This document shows positions 17,226-24,445 of a stretch of DNA of 60,359 nucleotides, piece by piece. Within the stretch, counting starts at the first letter, position 1; the number at the start of each line of letters is the position of its first letter. The translations under genes and the position numbers were made by a program. Source of the stretch: Chloroflexota bacterium (GTDB lineage Bacteria; Chloroflexota; Limnocylindria; Limnocylindrales; CSP1-4); NCBI GenBank assembly GCA_003141245.1, contig PLLE01000012.1, forward strand, positions 1,259-61,617, read 5' to 3'. The notes beneath the pieces are model-generated. The model worked only from the letters and a program-made list of their open reading frames with translations. It ran no database searches and was not told where the DNA came from.

Positions 17226-19013
17226 CTACTCGCCGGCCGGTTCGCCGGAGCCGGCGGATTCGGCAGCGGCTGCCTTGCGGCGGGCCGGGGCGCGTCGCTT
17301 GGGCGCGGCCTCGACCGGAGCCTCACCGATCGCATCGGCGGCCGCGTCCGTCGCGGCAGGCTTACGCCGGCTGCGGCTGGCGGGCTTGGCTGCGGCTTCG
17401 GGCTGAGCTTCGGAAGAAGTCGCGGAACCTTCGGCCGGGACGGACTCCGCCTTGCGGCGGACGCCACGTCGAGCGCCGGTCTTGGGCGCGGCGACCTCGG
17501 CGGGCGCGGCGACATCCGCCGGCGCGTCGTCCTTGGGGGCAGCCGCTTCCGCTTGGGCACCCATCGGGCGACTCAGCTTTGTGGAGAGCTGCGCTCGCAG
17601 AAGCTCCTCGAGCTCCGGCGGAACCTCGCTCCACGGCTCGGACGAGTCGCGGCCGCTGCTGCGGGGAGCTCCACCGCCGCCCCGATGTTGCTGCGGCTGG
17701 GGCTGGCGTTGCGGGCGGTCATCCCGCCGGCGCGGCGGCTGCGACTGGCGAGCCGGCTCCGGATAGCGCGTCGAGGATCGTCCGTATCGCTCGCGCTCCA
17801 CCGCGGAAGCGTAGGAGCTACGAACGCCGCGGCCGCCTCCACCCTGGCCTCCGCCACGACCTTGCCCTTGCCCTCGGCCGGCGCGGCGCCGCTCGGCGAG
17901 CAGGTACTCGGGGATCTCCGGCTCGGCGTAGTCCTCGTCGTCCGGCGCGATCGGCGCGAGGCGCTCGGGACGACCGGCCATCCCGATCTGAGAGTCCCAG
18001 ACCGAGCCGAACTGGTTGGGACGGACTGCCGGCACGGAGGCCGGGCCCGCCTGTTCGAGGTCTTCGCCATCCTCGCCGCCGATCGCATCGACGCCCAACG
18101 CCTCCGAGGCCACGGCTCGGCCACCGTGGCCGCGGCCGCGACCACCGCGGCGCCGACGACGATGGCCGGCTTCCGTCGGCTCGCCTTCGGCCTCCTGACC
18201 ATCGCCGAGATCCTCGGCGTGCTCCTCGGCGTGCTCCTCGGCGTGCTCCTCGATCACCTCGGAGCCGGCATCGGCCGGCCGGGCACGCGACAGCTTCTCG
18301 CCGGGCAGAGCGACCAGCGAGCCGCCTGGAGCGGCGCGTACCGGCGTCCGACCGATTGCTCGGCTGGGCCGCTCGTCTGCGCCGGCGGCCACCGCCTCTT
18401 CGCCGTCTCGAGGTCCGGGCCGGCGGCCACCGCGGCCGCGGCGTCCGCCCCGACCCTCGGTCTGCTTGTCCGGAACTTCCGTCATCGAGAGGTCTTCGTC
18501 GTCACCGGCGACCCGGCGTCCCGACCGCGACGAATCGCGATCGACTCGGGCAACCTGCGTGATGTCGTAGAAGGCGTCGGCAACCTCGATCAGGTCGGAG
18601 CTGGTGTTGCCGCGGAAGCTGATGACCTCGACGCGGACTCCCATTTCCTGAACCGCGCGGATGGCGGGAGCGAAGTCTCCGTCGCCGCTGACGACGATCG
18701 CGACGTCGAGATTGCGAGCCGTCTTCATCATGTCGACGACGAGCTCGATGTCGAGGTTCGCCTTGACCTTGCCATCGCCGTACTTGCGGATGTCCTTGCT
18801 CACGACTTTGTAGCCGTGACGCGCCAGGAAACTGTGGAAATTGCGCTGGTTCTCGTTCTCGGGATCGAGGCCCGTATATGCGTATGCGCGGACGAAATCG
18901 CGTCCGGCCACCGCGGCCTTCAACAGCGTGACGTAGTCGATGTCCGCGCCTGCCGCCTTCGCCGCATAGAAAATGTTCGCCACGTCCACGAAGACGGCGA
19001 CGTTCTTGCTCAC
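17226..19013 (-). CDS. NYN-domain (LabA/DUF88) ribonuclease-like protein with long disordered tail
   Basis: A 595-residue protein. Residues 1-160 are a NYN (PIN-like) domain with the acidic metal-binding set at D10 (VFVDVANIF), D88/D94 (LDIELVVDM) and D111/D113 (SGDGDF), so RNase activity is plausible. The rest is disordered: Arg/Gly-rich (GRGQGQGRGGGQGGGGRG), Ala/Lys/Glu-rich, plus an EEHA repeat. RGG-type tails bind RNA, so the domain probably acts on RNA held by the tail. GTG start, with AAGGAG 6 nt upstream. It precedes holB by 26 bp. Confidence 0.8.
   Translation of the reverse strand: MSKNVAVFVDVANIFYAAKAAGADIDYVTLLKAAVAGRDFVRAYAYTGLDPENENQRNFHSFLARHGYKVVSKDIRKYGDGKVKANLDIELVVDMMKTARNLDVAIVVSGDGDFAPAIRAVQEMGVRVEVISFRGNTSSDLIEVADAFYDITQVARVDRDSSRSGRRVAGDDEDLSMTEVPDKQTEGRGGRRGRGGRRPGPRDGEEAVAAGADERPSRAIGRTPVRAAPGGSLVALPGEKLSRARPADAGSEVIEEHAEEHAEEHAEDLGDGQEAEGEPTEAGHRRRRRGGRGRGHGGRAVASEALGVDAIGGEDGEDLEQAGPASVPAVRPNQFGSVWDSQIGMAGRPERLAPIAPDDEDYAEPEIPEYLLAERRRAGRGQGQGRGGGQGGGGRGVRSSYASAVERERYGRSSTRYPEPARQSQPPRRRDDRPQRQPQPQQHRGGGGAPRSSGRDSSEPWSEVPPELEELLRAQLSTKLSRPMGAQAEAAAPKDDAPADVAAPAEVAAPKTGARRGVRRKAESVPAEGSATSSEAQPEAAAKPASRSRRKPAATDAAADAIGEAPVEAAPKRRAPARRKAAAAESAGSGEPAGE
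18216..18251 (-). repeat. 12-bp tandem repeat encoding EEHA
   Basis: Three perfect 12-bp units (18216-18227, 18228-18239, 18240-18251) encode EEHA-EEHA-EEHA in the tail of the NYN-domain protein. Confidence 0.85.
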
Positions 19014-19109
19014 AAGTGACTCCTTGGTGTGCCAGGTCTGACGGCTCGGCCGTCGACCCTTGGATCCGTTGCGCCGGCGCTCCCTGGCTGCTCGGCTGCG
19101 ACGGTATTG

Positions 19110-19571
19110 CTAGTGGGTAGCCGGTGCCCTGACCGGGACTCCCACGCGATAGATGGTGGACGTGGCCGGAGCGAAGCCATGACGGATCCAGCTCTCGCGC
19201 AATGCGGCTTCTTCCGTGAGCATGACCTCGACTATGGCGCAGCCCTTTCTTCGTGCCGAACTCAGGATCTCTTCGATCAGCCCGTCGGCGACCTTTTCGA
19301 CGTTGTGGCCCCGGGCGACGACCAGCACGTCAACCGTGCCTACGAACCCTCCGACCTGGACCGATGGCCTCAGGCCGAGAACCGCACCGCCGACTATCTG
19401 ACGACCCGCCTCGGCTACCATGACGCTCGCGCTGGGAAGGTAGACGAGCTGGCGAAGCAGGCCGATTACGTCCAATGGAGTGCCAGCGCTGGGCGCGGCC
19501 CCCATCTCCACGCAGAGCGCATACAACCGATCCACATCGGTGATGCGGGCCTGCCTGACCAGATAATCCAC
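19110..19571 (-). CDS. GNAT-family N-acetyltransferase
   Basis: A 153-residue acetyl-CoA-dependent acyltransferase. It begins VRQARITDVDRLYALCVEMG and has VMVAEAGRQIVGGAVLG and VDVLVVARGHNVEKVADGLI as the acetyl-CoA-binding strand-loop-helix; the usual RGxGxG/A loop is replaced by RGHNVEKV. The frame is open up to an ATG at 19763, but those extra 64 residues are Arg-rich and carry a -10-like TATAGT at 19752-19757 on this strand, so I take GTG 19571; it has no good ribosome binding site. Substrate unknown. Confidence 0.65.
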   Translation of the reverse strand: MDYLVRQARITDVDRLYALCVEMGAAPSAGTPLDVIGLLRQLVYLPSASVMVAEAGRQIVGGAVLGLRPSVQVGGFVGTVDVLVVARGHNVEKVADGLIEEILSSARRKGCAIVEVMLTEEAALRESWIRHGFAPATSTIYRVGVPVRAPATH

Positions 19572-19815
19572 TCGAATGCACGAACCTCGTGCCGAGATGG
19601 CAATCGCACTGCCGCTGCCGCCACGGTGGCCTCGTCGGCCTACGGCCGCGCGCTTTCGTGCGAACTCTCGGGTGGCGAGCATCTTTCGGAATCGACAGCC
19701 ACGCCAGGTGGAGTCGACGGCCACGCACATGCGTACGGCTCGCCGCCACCTACTATACGCCATCCCGGAAACGCGCCGGCGAACCCTATGTCGCGTCCCG
19801 GGCCCCGGCCGGAGC

Positions 19816-20262
19816 CTAGAAACGGTGGCGAGCCTCCCAGAGCTCGAAGACGCCGCGGGCGAAGACGATCAGGCCGACTGCGGCAAGCCAGAAGCCGGGA
19901 CCGCGGAGCGGCTGGATCGGCGGCGTCTGACCCGTATACAACAGCAGCCCTTGCTGCAGCATCGATACGATCCGCGCGCAGTAGGCGAGGAACGCCACGG
20001 CGAGCAGCAGCACGTACGAAATAGGCCTATCGATCGCGATCGGCGCTTCGGCAGCATATGGCAGCGAGATCAACAGCAGCGTCGCCACGGCCGCCAGAAA
20101 CAGCAGGAAGCCGAAGCCGTCGGAGATGCCGACGTCGCTCTGGGCGCTGAGCTCGCCCGGCCCGCCCCCGAGCCGCCACCATTGCAGCACGCTCGCCCCG
20201 AGGAGGATGACGGCGCCGACGGTGACGACCCATCGACCCCGTTGAATGGGACTGTTGTTCAT
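19816..20262 (-). CDS. Small four-helix membrane protein
   Basis: A 148-residue membrane protein with four predicted helices (~10-28, ~43-62, ~72-92, ~115-135). No family recognised. The ATG at 20262 lies 10 nt after the hpt stop, with AAGGGG just upstream, so it is co-transcribed with hpt. The frame extends upstream into hpt in a different frame; that part is a shadow. Confidence 0.7.
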   Translation of the reverse strand: MNNSPIQRGRWVVTVGAVILLGASVLQWWRLGGGPGELSAQSDVGISDGFGFLLFLAAVATLLLISLPYAAEAPIAIDRPISYVLLLAVAFLAYCARIVSMLQQGLLLYTGQTPPIQPLRGPGFWLAAVGLIVFARGVFELWEARHRF

Positions 20263-20272
20263 CGACGACCCC

Positions 20273-20833
20273 TTAGGACTCGTAGGCCTCGGGGCGAAGG
20301 ACGCCCACGAAGCGAAGGTTTCGATACACCTCGCCGAAGTCGAGACCGTAGCCGACGACGAAGGCGTCGGGGATCTCGAACCCGACATAGTCGATCGGAA
20401 TCTCCACCAGCCTGCGGGCTGGCTTGTCGAGCAGCGAACACACCTTGATCGACCGCGGATTCTTGCCACGAAGGTAGCGAAGCAGGTAGTTGAGCGTCAG
20501 GCCCGTGTCGATGATGTCCTCGACAAGGAGAACATCTCGGCCGTCGATCGGCGCGCTCAGGTCCTTGAGGATTCGAACCAGCCCGGAAGACTCCGTGGCC
20601 GTCCCGCCGTAGCTCGAGACCTCCATGAGGTCGATCCGGAGCGGAAGATCGATCTGCCTCATGAGATCGGCCATGAACGGAAGCGAGCCCTTCAGGACGC
20701 TGACGAGCGTCAACTCGCGGCCGGCATAGTCGGCACTGATCCGCTTTCCCAGTTCGGTCACCTTGACTCGAATCTGGTCCTCGGACAGCAGTACCTCGGC
20801 GACGTCCTCGTTCAGGTCCTGAGAGTGCTTCAT
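20273..20833 (-). CDS. hpt: Hypoxanthine phosphoribosyltransferase
   Basis: A 186-residue purine-salvage enzyme that makes IMP (and GMP) from hypoxanthine (guanine) and PRPP. The PRPP-binding loop is VLLVEDIIDTGLT, and the flexible-loop segment is MEVSSYGG; the base-binding end is VGFEIPDAFVVGYGLDFGE. Length and motifs are typical. It follows a nuclease-like unknown gene by 14 bp and precedes the small membrane protein. It is the salvage counterpart of purH elsewhere in the window. Confidence 0.95.
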   Translation of the reverse strand: MKHSQDLNEDVAEVLLSEDQIRVKVTELGKRISADYAGRELTLVSVLKGSLPFMADLMRQIDLPLRIDLMEVSSYGGTATESSGLVRILKDLSAPIDGRDVLLVEDIIDTGLTLNYLLRYLRGKNPRSIKVCSLLDKPARRLVEIPIDYVGFEIPDAFVVGYGLDFGEVYRNLRFVGVLRPEAYES

Positions 20834-20847
20834 CGCTACCTCTTACA

Positions 20848-21441
20848 TCACGTGACGGGCGAGTTGGGAGCGTGCGCGGCCGCGGCCCGGCGCACAGCGC
20901 GGCGGCGCGCCCCACGAGAGCGGCCTTCGTGCGAGGCGCCCTGGTAGATCGCCGCGCCGGAAGGATTGGACGAGAGATCGAGCGGCCGAGCCGCCGGCTT
21001 GCGTTCCCCGACCGAGATCGCATCTCCTTCCGGCTCGGGGTTCTGGCGCGGGCCCACCTGTCCGAGGGTACCGCTCAGCTCGGAAACGAGCGCCGACCGT
21101 CCGTACTTGAGCATCAGCGCCCGGAAGTCGCGGGCGTAGAAGAGCTTGATCTTGAGGCCGGGATAGAGCTCGCGCAGACGGCGGACCTTGCGGTTCTTCT
21201 TGCGAACGAGCCGCTGCTGGAGGGTTGTCAGTTCGACGAAGAGCTCGAGATCCGGCAGGAAGAAGTCCGGGGCGAAGCTCTCCAGAACGTTCCCGTCCAG
21301 GTCCCACAGGATCGGGAAGACCTGCGGTTCGTACTCGAAGGCGACCTGGTAGAAGTCGAGGATGCGCGCGAATTCGGCCTCGCTGGCGTGGGCGAAGGCG
21401 TATTCGGGCCTGGCGCCGCGCTGCGCGCCGACCTCGCTCAT
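20848..21441 (-). CDS. Unknown protein with possible nuclease-like core
   Basis: A 197-residue soluble protein. Residues ~25-115 read as a restriction-endonuclease-like core: FARILDFYQVAFEYEPQ, then SFAPDFFLPDLELFVELTTL, then KNRKVRRLRELYP and a strand IKLFYARDF. The PD...ExT arrangement resembles PD-(D/E)XK proteins, but the final Lys is Thr. The last ~80 residues are basic and disordered (RSRGARRRAVRRAAAA). The ATG overlaps the upstream stop by 4 nt and hpt follows 14 bp later. No function can be assigned. Confidence 0.7.
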   Translation of the reverse strand: MSEVGAQRGARPEYAFAHASEAEFARILDFYQVAFEYEPQVFPILWDLDGNVLESFAPDFFLPDLELFVELTTLQQRLVRKKNRKVRRLRELYPGLKIKLFYARDFRALMLKYGRSALVSELSGTLGQVGPRQNPEPEGDAISVGERKPAARPLDLSSNPSGAAIYQGASHEGRSRGARRRAVRRAAAAHAPNSPVT

Positions 21442-21827
21442 TCGGCCCGGTCCGTCTCATCGTCCGGCTGGGTCCTCAGCAGGCCGTGAATGTCGCCCTC
21501 GAACTCGGCCAGGAAGGCATGCATATCCAGGACGTCCGCCTCGCCGATCGGGCGGCCGGCGCGGTGGGACGCTCCGAGGTCGTCGCGGTCGGCCGCAAGG
21601 AGGTCGCCCGGGACTCCCTCTCCGGGCATGCCCGAGTCTTCCTCGGCAGTGGGCGCACCCGTCACCAGCGCCAGCGTCTTCGACTGACAGGCGAAGCAGA
21701 CGAGCTGGACGAAGGCGATTCCCTCGCGTTGCGCAAGCATGCTGATGCCGTGGGCGGCATACGGTTGACCGCACCGCGTGCAGCCGGCACCCAGCAGAGC
21801 CATGCGCAGTCGCTCTTGCGGATCCAC
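21438..21827 (-). CDS. Zinc-ribbon-like protein of unknown function
   Basis: A 129-residue protein with two CxxC knuckles (CTRC ~16-19 and CFAC ~44-47) and an acidic C-terminus. Likely a small zinc protein; no family recognised. GTG start lies 6 nt after TAGACT with no ribosome binding site. It overlaps the next gene by 4 nt (ATGA), and starts 86 nt from the operator of the divergent csoR gene, so copper or metal control of this operon is possible but unproven. Confidence 0.65.
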   Translation of the reverse strand: MDPQERLRMALLGAGCTRCGQPYAAHGISMLAQREGIAFVQLVCFACQSKTLALVTGAPTAEEDSGMPGEGVPGDLLAADRDDLGASHRAGRPIGEADVLDMHAFLAEFEGDIHGLLRTQPDDETDRAE

Positions 21828-21833
21828 CTCGCA

Positions 21834-21839
21834 AGTCTA
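21834..21839 (-). promoter_or_regulatory. -10 element (TAGACT) of a leaderless gene
   Basis: On the minus strand TAGACT is followed by 6 nt and the GTG at 21827. It belongs to the set of leaderless starts in this window. Confidence 0.5.
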
Positions 21840-21904
21840 GCGGAGCGGCGCTCTCGAGGCCGCACTCGGAGCGGCTTCGGGTGAGATGCGAACCGGCCAC
21901 AGCA

Positions 21905-21933
21905 TTGCCTCACATACTCCCCGGGAGTATGAT
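21905..21933 (+). promoter_or_regulatory. csoR promoter with embedded palindromic operator
   Basis: -35 TTGCCT (21905-21910) and -10 TATGAT (21928-21933) are 17 nt apart. A perfect 19-bp palindrome, CATACTCCC-C-GGGAGTATG (21913-21931), fills the spacer and overlaps the -10. It resembles the GC-rich inverted repeats flanked by ATA/TAT that CsoR/RcnR repressors bind, so autoregulation by steric block is likely. Confidence 0.75.
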
Positions 21934-21952
21934 CATCGGCCTGGAGGTCCAG

Positions 21953-22414
21953 TTGGCGATAGACGACACCGACAAGTCGGGCGGATCGCGCCCGGCGCAG
22001 CGTACCGAGAGGAACGGACCCGGAATCGATGGTCCGGCCCGCGCGGTTGGAGTGGTCCGCCCTGCCCCAGAGATCGCGCTCGAGCCGGTGGACGATTCGG
22101 GCGAGCTCGATGGGACCTTCCGCCACGCCTACTCGCGCGACCAGGCGACGCTGATCCGGCGGCTTCGCCGGATCGAGGGCCAGGTGCGCGGCATCGAGCG
22201 GATGATCGAGCGCCGCGAATACTGCGTCGACATCCTCCAGCAAACGGCTGCCCTCAGGGCCGCGATCGACTCCGTCGCGCTGCTCATCCTCGAGGACCAC
22301 GTCCAGGGCTGCGTCAGGACCGCCGCCGAGCAGGGCGACGCCGATCGCTACATCGAGGAGGTGCTCGATGTCGTCCGCCGGACGCTCGGCAAGCCCGTCC
22401 GACCCCGCGTCTGA
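21953..22414 (+). CDS. csoR: CsoR-family copper-sensing transcriptional repressor
   Basis: A 153-residue all-helical repressor. The DUF156 domain covers ~58-148 (LIRRLRRIEGQVRGIERMIE). The Cu(I) ligand set C91, H116 and C120 (EYCVDIL...EDHVQGC) matches the C-x-H-x3-C pattern of copper-sensing CsoR rather than the nickel or formaldehyde members. The ~55 N-terminal residues are an acidic, disordered extension. I chose TTG 21953 because GGAGG lies 5 nt upstream and the promoter's -10 ends at 21933; earlier in-frame starts would lie inside the promoter. No copper pump or chaperone is next to it. Confidence 0.82.
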   Translation: MAIDDTDKSGGSRPAQRTERNGPGIDGPARAVGVVRPAPEIALEPVDDSGELDGTFRHAYSRDQATLIRRLRRIEGQVRGIERMIERREYCVDILQQTAALRAAIDSVALLILEDHVQGCVRTAAEQGDADRYIEEVLDVVRRTLGKPVRPRV

Positions 22415-22788
22415 TAGGCACCGGGCCGTTCTCTCCACTTCTTCCACCGCGTCGATGCGCCTGAGCCACTTATCCACGATCGTGGATGAATGGCTTCGTT
22501 TCGTGGATAACGACGTTGACTCCGCCTCGGGCCCGGCCTACTGTCCGACATCCGCACCGCTGCTGCGGCCCGTCAATGGGTAACCGCGTTCGCGAGGGGT
22601 CTGGGGAAACCCGACCGACGACCGGACTGGCGCGGGAAGACCTGGGGACGCCGGGTGCGAGAAGAGTCGACGTCGGGAGCGGCGCGGCCCAGAGAGACGG
22701 GGAGATTGAGACGGCCCCGCCTCCGGTCCGCGATCCGCTCCCGACGCGCGTTTCGGGGCTTCCGCCACTCCCCGAGGAGTACGGCGAG
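22415..22788. other. Gap before rsmG with DnaA-box-like repeats
   Basis: This 374-base stretch is open in the rsmG frame from 22486, but its third-position GC is visibly lower than in true genes here and the product is Arg/Pro/Gly-rich, so I regard it as non-coding. It contains the TTATCCACG repeats listed separately. Confidence 0.45.
22470..22510. repeat. DnaA-box-like cluster with 16-bp palindrome
   Basis: TTATCCACG occurs at 22470-22478 (plus) and 22502-22510 (minus), with a third related 9-mer TCATCCACG at 22481-22489 (minus). The first and third boxes form the perfect palindrome ATCCACGATCGTGGAT (22472-22487). TTATCCACG differs from the DnaA box TTATCCACA only at the last base. Confidence 0.55.
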
Positions 22789-23514
22789 GTGCTGCGCGCC
22801 GGCCTGCCCGCTATCACGGGGCCGGGCCTGACGCCGGAGGCGCGGGCCGCGATCGACGACCACGTCCGGCTGCTACTGGCCTGGAACGTGGCCGTCAACC
22901 TGAGCGGCATCCGAGCGCCGGAGAAGATCGCCCGAGAGCATGTTCTCGACAGCCTGACTGCCCTGCCTCTACTGCGTCGGGCCGGCGTGACCGAGTTCCT
23001 CGACCTCGGGAGCGGGAGCGGATACCCGGGCCTGCCGCTGGCCGTAGCCCTGCCGGCCGAGCGAGCCCTGCTCGTCGAGTCGATCGGCAAGAAGGCCCGT
23101 TTCCTGGAGGCGGCGGTCGCCGCCCTCGGAGTGGCGGACCGGGTCGGCGTGGCCGCGACCCGGGCGGAGAGCCTCGCGGCCGATCCACGCCACCGGGGCC
23201 GCTGGCAGGCGGCGGTCTCCCGCGCCGTGGCCGACCTGACGGAGCTGGCCGAGCTGGCTCTGCCGCTGCTGGCCACCGGCGGGCTGCTCGTGGCCTGGAA
23301 GCGGCGGCCGCTGGACGACGAGTTGAGCCGCGCCGAGGGCGCGGTATGGTGTCTCGGCGGCCGCGTGGCGGCGTGCGAGGCGGTGACGGTACCGGGGTTG
23401 GAGGACCACGTTCTGGTGGTCGTCGAGAAGGTCGCGCCTACCCCGCCGGAGTTCCCGCGCGACCCGGCCGCCCGCCGGCGCCGGCCGCTGTGGTCGGGGG
23501 AGTGGCGATGCTAG
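22789..23514 (+). CDS. rsmG: 16S rRNA (guanine-527-N7)-methyltransferase
   Basis: A ~241-residue SAM-dependent methyltransferase (RsmG/GidB) that methylates G527 of 16S rRNA. Core motifs are LLLAWNVAVNLSGI, EHVLDSL, the SAM loop FLDLGSGSGYPGLPLA, VESIGKKARFLE and VSRAVADL. I place the start at GTG 22789, with GAGGAG 9 nt upstream; the domain begins right there and the length then fits the family. In-frame ATGs at 22486 and 22576 are alternatives that would add a Pro/Arg-rich extension. Its last 7 nt overlap the phosphoesterase gene. Confidence 0.85.
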   Translation: MLRAGLPAITGPGLTPEARAAIDDHVRLLLAWNVAVNLSGIRAPEKIAREHVLDSLTALPLLRRAGVTEFLDLGSGSGYPGLPLAVALPAERALLVESIGKKARFLEAAVAALGVADRVGVAATRAESLAADPRHRGRWQAAVSRAVADLTELAELALPLLATGGLLVAWKRRPLDDELSRAEGAVWCLGGRVAACEAVTVPGLEDHVLVVVEKVAPTPPEFPRDPAARRRRPLWSGEWRC

Positions 23515-24236
23515 TAGCGGTTCTCTCGGACATCCACTCCAATCTGCGGGCGCTGGAGGCGGTGCTCGTTTCGATAGGTTCCGTGGACGCGATCTGGCAG
23601 CTCGGCGACGTCGTCGGCTACGGGCCGGATCCCGAGGCGGTGGTGCAGCGTTTGCGCGAGGCCGGCGCGATCGGGGTCAGGGGCAACCACGACGCAGCGG
23701 CGGTCGGCGACCTCTCCACCGAGGACTTCAACGCCGACGCCCGCGTCGCGGTGGAGTGGACGCGCACGCACCTGAGCGAAGAGACGCGCGCCTACCTGGC
23801 GGCCCTGCCGGAGGTGCTCGTCCCCGACGGCTTCGACTTCACCCTCGCCCACGGCAGCCCGCGCGATCCCATCTGGGAGTACCTCACCGACACACGCGCG
23901 GCCCGCGAGAACCTCTCCGCCTTCGCGACGTCCCGCTGCCTCGTGGGACACACCCACGTCCCGCTGATCCTGCGGCAGAAGGGCATCCACATGGAGGGCC
24001 TGGACGTGGACGCAGAGGACCGCCTCCAGCTCGACGAGCGGCGCGCGATCCTCAACCCCGGCAGCGTCGGCCAGCCCCGAGACCGGGATCCCAGGGCGAG
24101 CTACCTGCTCGTCGACACGGCCGCCGGGCACGCCACGTGGCAGCGGGTCCGCTACGACGTCGAGGCCACGCAGGAGGCGATGCTGGTGGCGGGACTGCCT
24201 CCGCGACTGGCCAGACGGCTCAGCTTCGGAGTCTGA
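23508..24236 (+). CDS. Metallophosphoesterase (YfcE/MJ0936-like)
   Basis: A 242-residue calcineurin-like phosphoesterase. It begins MLVAVLSDIHSN (first metal motif D-x-H), then LGDVVGYGPDP (GD-x-V), GVRGNHD (GNHD), LAHGSP and VGHTHVP (GHxH), the full dimetal set. Likely a phosphodiesterase of small nucleotides; substrate unknown. The ATG has a GGGGGAG site and overlaps the end of rsmG by 7 nt, so the two are translationally coupled. Confidence 0.88.
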   Translation: MLVAVLSDIHSNLRALEAVLVSIGSVDAIWQLGDVVGYGPDPEAVVQRLREAGAIGVRGNHDAAAVGDLSTEDFNADARVAVEWTRTHLSEETRAYLAALPEVLVPDGFDFTLAHGSPRDPIWEYLTDTRAARENLSAFATSRCLVGHTHVPLILRQKGIHMEGLDVDAEDRLQLDERRAILNPGSVGQPRDRDPRASYLLVDTAAGHATWQRVRYDVEATQEAMLVAGLPPRLARRLSFGV

Positions 24237-24295
24237 CCGCGCTCTGAATGGCCGATGTACGGCATGCACGGGAACCGCGAGGTGGGGCGTCGTGC

Positions 24296-24301
24296 TAGCC
24301 T
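24296..24301 (+). promoter_or_regulatory. Candidate -10 (TAGCCT) of the potassium cluster
   Basis: TAGCCT at 24296-24301 resembles the -10 hexamers of this window and would start a ~138-nt leader before the permease. The leader contains a 6-bp stem CGGCGA/TCGCCG and two copies of GGCGCGAGGCCG (24373-24396). No good -35 is seen. Confidence 0.35.
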
Positions 24302-24445
24302 TGCCCGGTTCGGCGACGCGCTGCGCTCGCTCGCCGGGCCGGGCGCTCAACGGGGGTAGCCGAGGCGGACCCGGCGCGAGGCCGGCGCGAGGCCGGGTTG
24401 GGCACCACAGCGCAGCAGGGCCCTCATCAGAGGAATCGCCGGTCG

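Noticed and set aside
22486-22788. N-terminal extension of RsmG
   Set aside because: Its ATG lies inside a palindrome of DnaA-like boxes, third-position GC drops, and a better GTG with GAGGAG exists at 22789.
24237-24445. Possible c-di-AMP (ydaO-type) riboswitch before the KimA-like gene
   Set aside because: GGGAACC and GGGTAGCC-like pieces occur, but the conserved CAGCTAACC...GTAGGCG part is missing, and the first piece lies upstream of the likely -10 at 24296, so it would not be in the RNA. A covariance-model search with RF00379 would settle this.
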